Origin: Allobosea sp.
GTDB lineage: Bacteria > Pseudomonadota > Alphaproteobacteria > Rhizobiales > Beijerinckiaceae
Direction: 5' to 3'
NCBI RefSeq assembly: GCF_017308015.1
Contig: NZ_JAFKFW010000020.1
Coordinates: 1 to 64,000, forward strand
DNA length: 64,000 nucleotides
The notes under the pieces are model-generated. The model did no database searches, was not told the origin of the DNA, and saw only the letters and a program-made list of their open reading frames with translations. The first letter of the stretch is position 1. The number at the start of each line of letters is the position of its first letter. A program made the position numbers and the translations under genes. Shown here piece after piece: positions 35,008 through 44,091 of the stretch.

Positions 35008-36213
35008 TCAGGCCGGCCCGGCCGCCGACGCAGCTTTCGGACCGAGCCTCGCCCCTGTCAGGGCGCGCCAATAGCTTGCGGCGAAAACGAGGAAGGCCAG
35101 CGACCAGCACAAGCCGGCGACATGAAGCAACGCGATCGGCCCATGGCCGAGCGCCGAGCAAATACGTGCGACGCTGCCGATCACGATCAGGACGTAGCAG
35201 GCTTGTGTCCCCGCGGTCGCGATGAGCGGGCGTCCGGTATGCCCCAGGCTGGCTCGCGACATCACCGCCAGCGTCATGGTGCCGAAGGCGCCGGCCGTCC
35301 AGGCATGCAGGCCGGCCCCGGGTCCGGTCAGCCCGAAGCTCGCGGCGGCCGAGAGCGCAAATCCCAGCGGCACGAAGGCATAGCCGACATGCAGGATGAC
35401 GAGCAGCGGGTTTCGCCAGGTGCGGTCTCCCGCCCAACGCGCAAGCCGTGCGGCGTGGAGCACGGCCGAAAGCGCCAGCGCGACACCGCTCGCAAGCGTA
35501 TCCGGCCGGGCTACCCAGAGAGCGAGCGCCAGCCCGCTCGCCGCCAGAACGGCCTTGTCATAGCCGCCGAAGGGAATCGGGAGGCGTCCGGCCCCGCGCG
35601 GCGCCAGCCAGTTGCGCGTGAAGCTCGGCACGATCCGCCCGGCGATCAGCGCGACCAGCATCAGCACGACGGCGATGGCGAAGCGGCGGGCGTAATCGGC
35701 TCCTCCCGTCAATGCCGACTCGACATGGAAGGCGAGATTGGCCGCGAGCAGCAGGGCGAGGAGCACCACGACCTTGAGATTGCGCCAGTTGCGGCCCGCG
35801 ACGATCTCGCGCGCGGCCGCTCCCGCCAGGAGCAGGAGGAAAAGCGCGTCGACCGCCAGCGCAAGGCGCCAGCCGATGAGGGCCGAGACGGCAACCGCGA
35901 TGCGGCCCGCGATCCAGGCCAGCACCAGCACGAGCAACGGGGTCCCCTGCACGGGCAGGCGGCCGGTCCAGTTGGGAATCGCCGTCAGCAGGAAGCCGCC
36001 GATCGCCGCGGCCTGATAGCCGAAGAGCATTTCATGGATATGCCAGTCCACCGGCGCGAAAGCCGTGGGGATGTCGAGGCGACCGGCGAGGAGGCCGAGC
36101 CAGACGATGATCGTCAGCCCCGCCTGCAGCGCGGCCAGCAGGAAGAGCGGCCGGAAGCCGTAGGACAACAGCGCAGGCCCGTCATAGGCCTTCAACCTCG
36201 GAATGGGCGCCAT
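35008..36213 (-). CDS. nnrS: NnrS multi-span heme-copper protein
   Basis: A 401-aa membrane protein with about 12 helices. Family marks are LLSYGFRPLFLLAA near 15, WHIHEMLFGYQAAAIGGFLLTAIPNWT near 57, FTRNWL near 197 and RASLGHTG near 322. NnrS is linked to protection from nitric oxide and its iron-dinitrosyl products, and is usually under NnrR or NsrR control. It lies 77 bases downstream of the pseudoazurin gene, with a strong hairpin in the gap. Confidence 0.93.
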   Translation of the reverse strand: MAPIPRLKAYDGPALLSYGFRPLFLLAALQAGLTIIVWLGLLAGRLDIPTAFAPVDWHIHEMLFGYQAAAIGGFLLTAIPNWTGRLPVQGTPLLVLVLAWIAGRIAVAVSALIGWRLALAVDALFLLLLAGAAAREIVAGRNWRNLKVVVLLALLLAANLAFHVESALTGGADYARRFAIAVVLMLVALIAGRIVPSFTRNWLAPRGAGRLPIPFGGYDKAVLAASGLALALWVARPDTLASGVALALSAVLHAARLARWAGDRTWRNPLLVILHVGYAFVPLGFALSAAASFGLTGPGAGLHAWTAGAFGTMTLAVMSRASLGHTGRPLIATAGTQACYVLIVIGSVARICSALGHGPIALLHVAGLCWSLAFLVFAASYWRALTGARLGPKAASAAGPA

Positions 36214-36235
36214 CTTCGCTCCTCCTGACGTAAGC

Positions 36236-36258
36236 GGGCGCAGCCTGTCGCTGCGCCC
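36236..36258. terminator. Hairpin between pseudoazurin and nnrS
   Basis: A 9-bp perfect stem, GGGCGCAGC / GCTGCGCCC, with a 5-base loop. There is no T-run on the minus strand, so it may stabilise the pseudoazurin mRNA end or reduce read-through into nnrS rather than stop transcription fully. Confidence 0.45.
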
Positions 36259-36290
36259 CTACCCCTTCGACGGATCGCGCGGCGGCGCGT

Positions 36291-36719
36291 TCACTTCGCC
36301 TTGGCGACCAGATCGGCAAAAACCTGCTTGGCCTTGCCCGGATGCTTGGCGGCGGCGGCGGCTTCCAGATTGGCCGGCTCGCCGACCACGATCAGCGCGA
36401 CCATGCCCATGCCGTAATGCGGCTTGCACTTGATGCCATAGACGCCGTTCTGCTTGAAAGTGACCTCGACCTGCTCGTTGAGCTTGCCGACGAAAGGCTC
36501 GGCCCCGGCCGGGAGCATTTCCGGAACGGTTTCCGCGTTGTGGCTCTTGTCGGTCGGTACGAATTTCACGGTATCGCCGGGTGCGATCTTCACCAGCGCC
36601 GGTTCGAACACCATGGCGCCGGCCGCGCCCTTGTTGAGCATCTTGACCTCGACCTCCGCCGCATTGGCGCCGGCGGCTGCCAGCGCCATCAGCGCGCCGG
36701 CCAGAAACGTCCTGAACAT
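36291..36719 (-). CDS. Pseudoazurin (type I blue copper protein)
   Basis: A 142-aa exported cupredoxin. Signal peptide at 1-20 (cleavage after ANA). Copper ligands are the His in KSHNAE, the Cys in GIKCKPH, the next His, and the Met in HYGMGM. Pseudoazurin shuttles electrons in the periplasm to nitrite, nitrous oxide or other reductases. A perfect NnrR-type site lies upstream, and a TAATGT -10 (36774 to 36769) places the start of transcription near 36762. No nitrite reductase is in this window. Confidence 0.95.
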   Translation of the reverse strand: MFRTFLAGALMALAAAGANAAEVEVKMLNKGAAGAMVFEPALVKIAPGDTVKFVPTDKSHNAETVPEMLPAGAEPFVGKLNEQVEVTFKQNGVYGIKCKPHYGMGMVALIVVGEPANLEAAAAAKHPGKAKQVFADLVAKAK

Positions 36720-36789
36720 CTGCCTTCTCCTTCAGCAGCGGGGCACGTCCGTCCCTCGCTGCACCGCAACATTAGCCGGAGGGGTCACG

Positions 36790-36801
36790 CGCAAATTTGC
36801 G
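36790..36801. repeat. Second palindrome overlapping the NnrR site
   Basis: CGCAAATTTGCG is a perfect 12-bp palindrome sharing the TTGCG half-site of the neighbouring operator. The same half could be used in two alternative dimer positions, about 8 bp apart. Confidence 0.4.
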
Positions 36802-36810
36802 AAAACGCAA
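36797..36810 (-). promoter_or_regulatory. Perfect NnrR-type operator of pseudoazurin
   Basis: TTGCG-AAAA-CGCAA, a perfect 5-4-5 dyad, extended by one more A/T pair on each side. Its centre (36803.5) is 41.5 bp from the transcription start predicted from the TAATGT -10 hexamer, the standard class II activator position for Crp/Fnr proteins. Confidence 0.75.
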
Positions 36811-37090
36811 ACTCGGGGCAGATTGCGGAAGGGACCGGACCGCTTCGGCAAAGCTGGGGATTTGGTGCGGCACGGGTCGTCCAGATGGTGCGCCACCCGG
36901 AGCCGGAACAGCAACGATGCCCAACTATCGGACCGCCGGAGCCTCGCGGCCGGGGCAATCGAAAAACCGTTCGCCAGCCTGCGCCGCTCGCGACCAGACC
37001 CGGGAATCCTCCTCCGGCCCATGACGCCTGGATCAGCGGCTGCGATGCATCCGGAATGACGCCGCTGGCGCCGAAAGATCGGACAATTGC

Positions 37091-38110
37091 CTATGCCGCC
37101 CGGTGCTCCTCGATCGCAAGCACGGCGAAAGACGCAAGCCAGTGCTCGCCCATATAATCGCCGGCGATATGCGGCAGGCCGGCATCGAGATGTCGCGCAG
37201 CCGCATCGGCGATGACAGGGCGCCGCACATCGCCCATCGGCAGGGCTGCGGCCAAGGCACTCAAGCACCAGGCACGGCTCAGATTGAGCCCGTCGAGATG
37301 TGCGATCTTGCCGTCGGTCCGGTCGGTCACGGTCGCCGGCTCGAACAGGACCGCCGGCTGCTTTTCCGCGATACGCGGCAGGAAGCGCTCGAACCAGGGC
37401 AGGAAGCGCCCCGGCGCCAGCAGGCGGCGCATGCATTCCGCCTCGATCAGCGCCGGGGACTGGAAGTCATCGCCACTCGGCTCGCCCCAGGCCGGACAAT
37501 CCTCGTCGGCGCCATACCAGCGCAGGGCGGTCTCGCGCAGCAGCGCCAGAAAGGCGCCGTCGGCGGTCACCGTGGCGTAGTCTGCTGCCATCCGTAGGCC
37601 GAAGGCCGTGTTGAAATGCGTGCCGACCCGCACCGGATAGGTCGCGATCGGCAGGAAATCGCGGAATCGCTGGGAAAAGACCTCGGCGAGCGGCGTCAAT
37701 GCCCGGCCCCAACGCCCGTCATCGAGCCCGTACAGCTCGGCCGCGAGCTTGAGCAGCCAACCCCAGCCATAGGGCCGCTTGAAGCCGCGCGCCGTAGGCT
37801 GGGCGAGATAGGCGCATTCGACCGCAATCTTTTCGGGGATCAGTTGCTCGTCGAACAGCGCGACGATATCGGCCGCCGCCTCCATGCTCGGATGGCGCCG
37901 CAGCAGCCGGGCCAGCATCCAGTAGCTGTGCACGCAGGAATGCCAGTCATAGCTGCCGTAGAACACCGGATGCAGCGCGCTCGGCGTCCGCGCATCCTCG
38001 GGCCCTGCCAGCGTATGATCCGGCTTGTTCGGATATTCCCGGCGGACATGGCCGAGCGCGATCCGGGCGAAGCGCAGCGCGATCTCTTCAGTGAGCGAGG
38101 GCGTGGTCAT
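37091..38110 (-). CDS. DUF2891-family protein
   Basis: A 339-aa cytosolic protein. The HPVFYGSYDWHSCVHSYWML block near residue 48 and GFKRPYGWGWLLKLAAEL near 110 are hallmarks of DUF2891, whose His/Trp/Asp-rich helical repeats resemble an alpha/alpha barrel of glycoside-active enzymes. No reaction is known. The ATG at 38110 suits the family N-terminus; the frame is open upstream. It lies on its own, with the HpaI-type aldolase gene transcribed away from it. Confidence 0.82.
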   Translation of the reverse strand: MTTPSLTEEIALRFARIALGHVRREYPNKPDHTLAGPEDARTPSALHPVFYGSYDWHSCVHSYWMLARLLRRHPSMEAAADIVALFDEQLIPEKIAVECAYLAQPTARGFKRPYGWGWLLKLAAELYGLDDGRWGRALTPLAEVFSQRFRDFLPIATYPVRVGTHFNTAFGLRMAADYATVTADGAFLALLRETALRWYGADEDCPAWGEPSGDDFQSPALIEAECMRRLLAPGRFLPWFERFLPRIAEKQPAVLFEPATVTDRTDGKIAHLDGLNLSRAWCLSALAAALPMGDVRRPVIADAAARHLDAGLPHIAGDYMGEHWLASFAVLAIEEHRAA

Positions 38111-38313
38111 GGCGTGCTTGTCTCCGAGCCGCCGCAACCTAACAGCGTTTCCATCCCCGCAAAGAGCCACCCGCCCATCAGGCTGCAACCCTGCCATCTC
38201 CTGTCGTCGGGTTTCCCCGCCCATCCGGTGTGATCTAACCGAATGAGCGCGCTCCTCACCGGTTCCGGCCGGCGCGGCGGTGCTGCCGATCATCATGCCC
38301 AAGAGGAAATGCC

Positions 38314-39084
38314 GTGGACCTGCCTGCCAACGCCTTCAAGGCCGCGCTCAAGCGCGGCGAGCTTCAGATCGGATTGTGGAGCAGCCTGTGCAGCCCGATC
38401 GTCTCCGAGATCATCAGTCAGAGCGGCTTCGACTGGATCCTGGTCGATACAGAGCACTCGCCCAATGAGCCGCCGGACGTCCTCGCCCAGTTGCAGGCTC
38501 TGAAGGGCGGCACCGCCACTCCGATCGTCCGCCCAGCCTGGAACGATGCCGTGCTGCTCAAGCGCCTGCTCGATATCGGCGTGCAGGCCGTGCTCGTGCC
38601 CTTCGTCCAGAATGCCGAGGAAGCCCGCAAGGCCGTCGCCGCCTGCCGCTATCCGCCCGCCGGCATCCGCGGCATCACGGTCAGCGGCCGCGGCAGCCAT
38701 TACGGGCGCGTGCCGGACTATCTCAAGCGGGCCGACGGCGAAATCTGCGTCCTGGTCCAGGTCGAAACCGGCGAGGCGCTCGCCCGCATCGAGGAGATCG
38801 CCTCGGTCGATGGCGTCGACGGCGTCTTCATCGGCCCGGCCGACCTCTCGGCCTCGCTCGGCCATATCGGCAATCCCGGCCATCCCGAGGTTCAGGCCGC
38901 GATCCGGGATGCGGTGAACCGCCTGACGGCTATCGGCAAGCCGGCCGGCATTCTGACGCCGTCCGAGCCGGACGCGCGCCGCTATATCGAATGGGGCTAT
39001 CGCTTCGTCGCGGTCGGCTCCGATCTCGGCCTCATGACCAAGCATGCCGATGCGCTGGCCAAGGCCTTCGCCCCGCAGCGCTGA
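38314..39084 (+). CDS. HpcH/HpaI-family class II aldolase
   Basis: A 256-aa metal-dependent pyruvate aldolase. Hallmarks are GLWSSLCSP, DWILVDTEHSPN (catalytic His and metal region), RPAWND, GVQAVLVPFVQNAEEA, the RG-rich loop GIRGITVSGRGSHYG, LVQVETGEAL (Glu metal ligand) and DGVFIGPADLSASLG (Asp ligand). Substrates in this family include 2-keto-3-deoxy sugar acids and 4-hydroxy-2-oxoheptanedioate. Nearby sugar-acid genes favour the former. Start is GTG, with an AGAGGAAA ribosome site before it. Confidence 0.9.
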   Translation: MDLPANAFKAALKRGELQIGLWSSLCSPIVSEIISQSGFDWILVDTEHSPNEPPDVLAQLQALKGGTATPIVRPAWNDAVLLKRLLDIGVQAVLVPFVQNAEEARKAVAACRYPPAGIRGITVSGRGSHYGRVPDYLKRADGEICVLVQVETGEALARIEEIASVDGVDGVFIGPADLSASLGHIGNPGHPEVQAAIRDAVNRLTAIGKPAGILTPSEPDARRYIEWGYRFVAVGSDLGLMTKHADALAKAFAPQR

Positions 39085-39489
39085 CACGAGGTTCCAGCAG
39101 CCTCATCACGTCATGGTCGGGCTTGTCCCGGCCATCCACGTCTTCCCATGAGGCCAGCGTTCAAGCCGTGGATGCTCGTCACGACGGCGGGCATGACGGC
39201 CGGGCTCTCGCTCGACTTCGACTTCGCCTTCCGCGCGACCTCGTCCCAAGGCTGGACCATGGCGACCCTGACGGCGCTGCCTGTGATGCCCGTCAGCTTC
39301 GCCACTCCCCATCGCGGAGAATCCCGCTTGCGTCTCCAGCCAGCGCTTGCCCTGATCGTCGGCGCCGGCTTCAGGCATGAAATCTGAAATTTCAGATTGC
39401 CGGGAGCTGCGCATTGTGCTGCTTGATGGCTATGGCGCCCGGCCGGCTGCCGCGATCAGACGGCTCCGGTCCGGCACCCCGGAAGAACC
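39085..39489. other. Intergenic region with a dispersed-type inverted repeat
   Basis: 405 bases between the aldolase and GntR genes. The long imperfect inverted repeat at 39110-39197 takes up the first part. The second part should contain the GntR promoter; no clear operator was identified, and no gene is supported. Confidence 0.5.
39110..39197. repeat. Long imperfect inverted repeat
   Basis: Arms of 31 bases at 39110-39140 and 39167-39197, both framed by GTCATG...CATCCACG in mirrored orientation, with mismatches in the middle and a 26-base loop. The motif 'GGGCTTGTCCCGGCCATC' is common in intergenic repeats of Bradyrhizobium and relatives (recalled from memory). Confidence 0.6.
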
Positions 39490-40191
39490 ATGTTGCAGCC
39501 TGCCGTCGAACCCGTTGCGCCCGATCTGCTGCGTTCGCTGCGCGAGCATGTCCATGAACGCCTGCGCCGGGCCATCGTCGCCGGTCGCTTCCGCAATGGC
39601 GAGCGCCTGAACGAGCGCCACCTCGCCGAGATGCTCGGCGTCAGCACGACCCCGGTGAAGGATGCGATCCGCAAGCTCGAAAGCGAGGGTCTGGTCCGGA
39701 CGGAAGCACGCCGCGGCGTCTTCGTCGAGTTCTCGCCCCGACAGGCGCTGGAGATGGCGCTGGGTCGCGCCGCGCTCGAAAGCATCATGGCCCATATCGC
39801 CGCCAACCGTCTGACGGAGGCCGATGCCGCCGAACTCGGTAAGCTGATCGCCGAGATGGAGCTGGCGACGGAGCATGGCGATCTCGAGGACCTCGTCGCG
39901 CTGAACGAAGCCTATCATCGGGCGATCCATCACATCTCCGGCTGCATCTATCTGGAGCGCCGACTCGACGGCCAGCGCATGTACGACCATGCCCAGCGGA
40001 TCGCCCTGCACTCAGAGCCGGACGAGCGCCGCCGCGGCTTCGAGGAACACCGCGACATCTACGAGGCGCTCCTGGCGCGCGATCCCGCGCGCGCCGAACT
40101 GAGGATGCGCCGTCACATCGTCCGCTCGGCGAAGGCCCATGTGCGATTGGTCTTCGGCGCGGATGCGGAGGGACTGGACTATGACGAATGA
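39490..40191 (+). CDS. GntR-family regulator (FCD type)
   Basis: A 233-aa regulator. The N-terminal winged helix carries RLNERHLAEMLGVSTTPVKDAIRKLESEGLV (about 38-68), and the C-terminal helical FCD ligand domain has the DLEDLVALNEAYHRAIHH metal-His pattern (about 135-152) and a later FEEHRDIYEALLARD. It overlaps the next gene by 11 bases and probably controls it, together with the dehydratase, in response to a sugar acid or its keto-deoxy product. Confidence 0.9.
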   Translation: MLQPAVEPVAPDLLRSLREHVHERLRRAIVAGRFRNGERLNERHLAEMLGVSTTPVKDAIRKLESEGLVRTEARRGVFVEFSPRQALEMALGRAALESIMAHIAANRLTEADAAELGKLIAEMELATEHGDLEDLVALNEAYHRAIHHISGCIYLERRLDGQRMYDHAQRIALHSEPDERRRGFEEHRDIYEALLARDPARAELRMRRHIVRSAKAHVRLVFGADAEGLDYDE

Positions 40192-41098
40192 CAAGATCCG
40201 CCGCGCACTGCGCGGCATTTCCGGCGTCCATGTCACCGCCTGGAAGGCGGATAGCGAGGCCGATTGGGCGCTGACCGGCAAGATCGTTCGGCGCATCGCC
40301 GAGGCCGGCATCCACAACATCGTCTCGGCCGGTAATACCGGTGAGTTCTATCCGATGACGACGGCCGAGGTGGAGCGCTCGCACGCGACCGCCGCCGAAG
40401 CTGCCGCCGGCAAGGCGCTGGTCACCGCCGGCATTGGCCGCTCGCTGCGCGAAGCCATCGCGACCGGCAAGCTCGCGGCCAAGGCCGGCTGCGATGCCGC
40501 GATGGTGCATCACCCGCTCGACCCCTTCGCCGCCCCGCAATCCCAGGCCGACTACATCCTCGCCATCGCCGAGGCGCTGCCGATCCCGCTCGTCGCCTAT
40601 ATCCGCTCGGATGCGATCGGCGTGAAGGACCTGATCCGCGTCGCGACCCATCCGAACGTCGCCGGCGTGAAATTCGCCTCGAACAACATGATGCTGCTCG
40701 CCGATTGCGTGCGCGAGACGGAAGGTTCTTCCGCCAACTGGATCTGCGGCCTCGCCGAGGGCTGGGCCGCTCCCTTCTATGCGCTGGGCGCCCGCGGCTT
40801 CACCTCCGGCCTGATCAATGTCGCGCCTGAGCGCTCGCTCGCGGTCTGGCGGGCGCTGGAGGCCGGCGACTACAAAACTGCCCGCAGCGAGGTCGATGCG
40901 ATCGCCGGCTTCGAGAAGCTGCGCACGAAATACGGCAACGGCGCCAATGTCACGGTGGTGAAGGAGGCGCTGGGCCTGCTCGGCACGGATGTCGGCCCGG
41001 TCCGCCTCCCCGGCCTGCCGGAGCTCAACGAGGCCGAGCGCGCTGAACTGCGCGGCATCGTGTCGAGCTGGGGCGCCGCCAAGGCTGCAGCCGAGTGA
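40181..41098 (+). CDS. Dihydrodipicolinate synthase-family lyase
   Basis: A 305-aa TIM-barrel class I aldolase/dehydratase. Schiff-base lysine in VAGVKFAS near 163 and the SAGNTGEFYPMT loop near 45 (with the TGE signature) are visible. Sugar-acid pathways use such enzymes as keto-deoxy acid dehydratases or aldolases. The neighbours, an IlvD/Edd dehydratase and a GntR regulator, point to that role rather than lysine synthesis. The ATG at 40181 lies inside the end of the regulator gene. Confidence 0.87.
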   Translation: MTNDKIRRALRGISGVHVTAWKADSEADWALTGKIVRRIAEAGIHNIVSAGNTGEFYPMTTAEVERSHATAAEAAAGKALVTAGIGRSLREAIATGKLAAKAGCDAAMVHHPLDPFAAPQSQADYILAIAEALPIPLVAYIRSDAIGVKDLIRVATHPNVAGVKFASNNMMLLADCVRETEGSSANWICGLAEGWAAPFYALGARGFTSGLINVAPERSLAVWRALEAGDYKTARSEVDAIAGFEKLRTKYGNGANVTVVKEALGLLGTDVGPVRLPGLPELNEAERAELRGIVSSWGAAKAAAE

Positions 41099-41237
41099 CA
41101 GGCCGTCATTCTCGGGCAAAGCATAGCGCGGGTCCGAGAATCTCATGACAAGATGACACTGGCTTCCGAGATGATCGGGTTAGGCCCGGTCACGCCTCCG
41201 GTATCGCTTAGAACGACAAGAATTCGAGGGAACGCCC

Positions 41238-42971
41238 ATGTCCGCCCGCCCCCGCAAGACGCCCGAGACTCTGCGCAGCTGGCGCTGGTTCGGGGCGAGC
41301 GACCTGCGCTCCTTCGGGCATCGCTCGCGGGCGCTGCAGATGGGCTTCGGCCATGAGGAGTTCATGGGCAAGCCGGTCATCGGCATCATCAATACCTGGT
41401 CCGAGATCAATCCCTGCCACACCCACCTGCGTGACCGTGCGGAAGCCGTTAAGCGCGCGGTCTGGGCGGCCGGCGGCTTCCCGATCGAAATCCCCGTCAT
41501 GTCGGTTTCCGAGCAATATCAGAAGCCTACGACCATGCTCTATCGCAACTTCCTGGCGATGGAGACCGAGGAATCGATCCGCTCCCACCCGCTCGACGGC
41601 GCCGTGCTGCTCGGCGGCTGCGACAAATCCACGCCAGCCCTGATCATGGGCGCCTGCAGCGCCGGCCTGCCCTTCATCTTCGTGCCGGCCGGGCCGATGC
41701 TGCGCGGCAACTGGGCCGGCAAGGTGCTGGGCTCGGGCGCCGATGTCTGGAAATACTGGGCCGAGAAGGAAGCCGGCAACATCCCCGACGGCCAGTGGAA
41801 GGACATGGAAAGCGGCATCGCCCGCTCCTACGGCACCTGCATGGTGATGGGCACGGCCGCGACGATGATGAGCCATGCCGAGGTGCTGGGCCTCACCCTG
41901 CCCGGCGCCTCCGCCATTCCTGCCGCCGACGCCGCCCATCCCCGCATGGCCGCGATGGCGGGCAAACGCATCGTCGAGATGGTCTGGGAAGACCTGACAC
42001 CCGACCGGATCCTGACCCGCAAGAGCTTCGAGAACGCGCTGACGGTGCATATGGCCGTCGCCGGCTCGACCAATGCGATCATCCATCTTGTCGCCATGGC
42101 CGGCCGCGCCGGCGTGCCGCTGACGCCTGATGATTTCGACGCATTCTCGCGCAATGTCCCGGTCATCGCGAACCTGCGCCCCTCCGGCGATTTCCTGATG
42201 GAGGATTTCTTCTATGCCGGCGGACTGCCCGCCCTGCTGAAGCAGCTCGAAAGCAAGCTCCACACCGACGCGATGACCGTGACCGGCAAGCCGATCGCCG
42301 AGACCATCGCACTCGCCCAGGTCTACGACGACAACGTCATCCGCCCGCTCGACAGACCCGTATCGACGGCCAACGGCCTCGCCGTGCTCAAGGGCAACCT
42401 CGCGCCCGATGGCTGCGTCATCAAGCCTTCGGCCGCCGAGCCGCGCCTGCTCAGGCATTCCGGTCCAGCCATTGTCTTCGAGCACTACGATGCGATGATG
42501 CAGGCGGTGAACGACGAGAATCTCGACGTCACCGCAAACCACATCATGGTGCTCAAGAATTGCGGCCCGGTCGGCGGCCCCGGCATGCCGGAATGGGGCA
42601 TGCTGCCGATCCCGAAGAAGCTCTTGAAGCAGGGCGTGCGCGACATGCTGCGCATCTCGGATGCCCGCATGTCCGGCACCAGCTATGGCGCCTGCATCCT
42701 CCATGTCGCGCCGGAGGCCTATATCAAGGGTCCGCTCGCGGCGGTGCAGACCGGCGACATCATCAGCGTCGATGTCGAGGCGCGCAGCATCTCGGTCGAT
42801 CTCTCCGAGGCTGAGATCGCCACCCGCCTCGCCGTCTGGACGCCACCGGATCGGGACTATCCACGCGGGTGGGGCAAGATGTCGGCGGCCCATATCCGCC
42901 AGGCCGATAAGGGCTGCGATTTCGATTATCTGGAAGGGACGGCGCAGGTGCCGGAACCCGAGATCCATTGA
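41238..42971 (+). CDS. IlvD/Edd-family sugar-acid dehydratase (L-arabinonate-type)
   Basis: A 577-aa iron-sulfur dehydratase. Cluster cysteines are in INPCHTH (about 59), LGGCDKS (about 127) and YGTCMVMG (about 199). The SDARMSGTSYGACILHVAPEA block near the C-terminus is typical of the arabinonate/xylonate branch rather than IlvD itself. Expected reaction: loss of water from an aldonic acid to give the 2-keto-3-deoxy acid, then acted on by the DapA-family enzyme. A GAGGGAA ribosome site precedes the ATG. Confidence 0.92.
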   Translation: MSARPRKTPETLRSWRWFGASDLRSFGHRSRALQMGFGHEEFMGKPVIGIINTWSEINPCHTHLRDRAEAVKRAVWAAGGFPIEIPVMSVSEQYQKPTTMLYRNFLAMETEESIRSHPLDGAVLLGGCDKSTPALIMGACSAGLPFIFVPAGPMLRGNWAGKVLGSGADVWKYWAEKEAGNIPDGQWKDMESGIARSYGTCMVMGTAATMMSHAEVLGLTLPGASAIPAADAAHPRMAAMAGKRIVEMVWEDLTPDRILTRKSFENALTVHMAVAGSTNAIIHLVAMAGRAGVPLTPDDFDAFSRNVPVIANLRPSGDFLMEDFFYAGGLPALLKQLESKLHTDAMTVTGKPIAETIALAQVYDDNVIRPLDRPVSTANGLAVLKGNLAPDGCVIKPSAAEPRLLRHSGPAIVFEHYDAMMQAVNDENLDVTANHIMVLKNCGPVGGPGMPEWGMLPIPKKLLKQGVRDMLRISDARMSGTSYGACILHVAPEAYIKGPLAAVQTGDIISVDVEARSISVDLSEAEIATRLAVWTPPDRDYPRGWGKMSAAHIRQADKGCDFDYLEGTAQVPEPEIH

Positions 42972-42984
42972 CGGCACATGGCGG

Positions 42985-44091
42985 TCAATCCGGCGGCACT
43001 CTAGCGATCGCCAGCCGCACCAGCGCGGCCTGGCTGTTGACACCCGTCTTCGCGTAGACGGCCTTGAGTTGCGCACGCACGGTCTCTCGCGACAGCCCGG
43101 CCCGTTCGGCGATATCCGTCAGGCTGCGCCCCGAGACGATGCTCGCAGCCACCCTCGTCTCCGCGGGGGAGAGGCGAAAATGCGCCGCCAGCCAGCCAGG
43201 ATCGCCCGACCCTTGATAGCCCTGCGCCGGATCGATCAGGAGCAGCACCGTCGGCCCGGCGAAATACGCGCTGACCTCATCCAGCTCGGCGCGTACCAGC
43301 GCGAGGCTGTGCCTCCCGATGCGCATGGTGCGGACTCGCTCCCCTTCGTAGTCACGCCGCAGCATCTGGCGCAGGATCGCGTCCGCCGCATCGTCCCGGA
43401 TCCGGATGGTGCCCAGTGCCGTCGTGCCGACGACCCTGCCGTCGGCGAGCATGCTCCCGGCGCGGCGCGAGAGCGCCTTCACGCTGCGCCCCTCGCCCAG
43501 CACGATGACACCGTCAGCCTGCGATTCCAGCAGTGAAGCACCAAACCGCGCCGTCGCCTCCCGGAGCGGCCCGGTTCGATAATACTGGAAGGCGCGCCTC
43601 AGATGCGGTGCCAAGCGAGTCATGAGATCCGCCGCCGCCTGATTGGTGTCGGGATCGTCGCGGCTGGTCAAGGTGCTCAGCAGGAAGGAGCAGCCATGGT
43701 CGCGGAAAAGCGTTATGCCGACAGCGGTCTCGTAGCCGGTGGGCCTCAGGAAATCGGAATAGTATTCCGAATTGCGGAACTGATCTCGGGGCACGATGCG
43801 CTCGCCGACGATGCCGACACCCAGCGGCGTTTCCGAAACCTTCTGCATCCACGGGTTCAGCGGCGCGTAATAGGCGGCGTAATCGCCGATCTCCTTCTCG
43901 CCGATGCCGGCAGCGAGCGAGACCACGCCGGACTTGGCGCCAGGATCATGAAAGAACAGCGTCGAGGCGCCTGCCGGGAGAATTCCGTTCAACCGGTCGA
44001 GGAAGCTCTGCCATGGCGTCTCGCCGAGTATCGCGGCATAGACGAGTTCCGTAAGTTCGTGCTCGAGCGCCGGGATCGTCTGCAAATCCAT
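42985..44091 (-). CDS. LuxR-type transcriptional regulator
   Basis: A 368-aa regulator. The C-terminal GerE/LuxR helix-turn-helix is at about 305-362 (LSPAETRVAASIVSGRSLTDIAERAGLSRETVRAQL...). The N-terminal 200 residues look like a PAS/GAF-type sensor with no receiver aspartate pattern, and are of the kind in orphan alphaproteobacterial LuxR proteins. It converges on the sugar-acid dehydratase (13-base gap). Signal and targets are unknown. Confidence 0.87.
   Translation of the reverse strand: MDLQTIPALEHELTELVYAAILGETPWQSFLDRLNGILPAGASTLFFHDPGAKSGVVSLAAGIGEKEIGDYAAYYAPLNPWMQKVSETPLGVGIVGERIVPRDQFRNSEYYSDFLRPTGYETAVGITLFRDHGCSFLLSTLTSRDDPDTNQAAADLMTRLAPHLRRAFQYYRTGPLREATARFGASLLESQADGVIVLGEGRSVKALSRRAGSMLADGRVVGTTALGTIRIRDDAADAILRQMLRRDYEGERVRTMRIGRHSLALVRAELDEVSAYFAGPTVLLLIDPAQGYQGSGDPGWLAAHFRLSPAETRVAASIVSGRSLTDIAERAGLSRETVRAQLKAVYAKTGVNSQAALVRLAIARVPPD

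Larger units (their letters stand above)
36720..37090. other. Upstream region of pseudoazurin
   Basis: 371 bases between the pseudoazurin start and the end of the DUF2891 gene. The first 95 bases hold the pseudoazurin promoter and operator. The rest (about 36815-37090) shows no gene, RNA or repeat that I could support. Confidence 0.5.
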
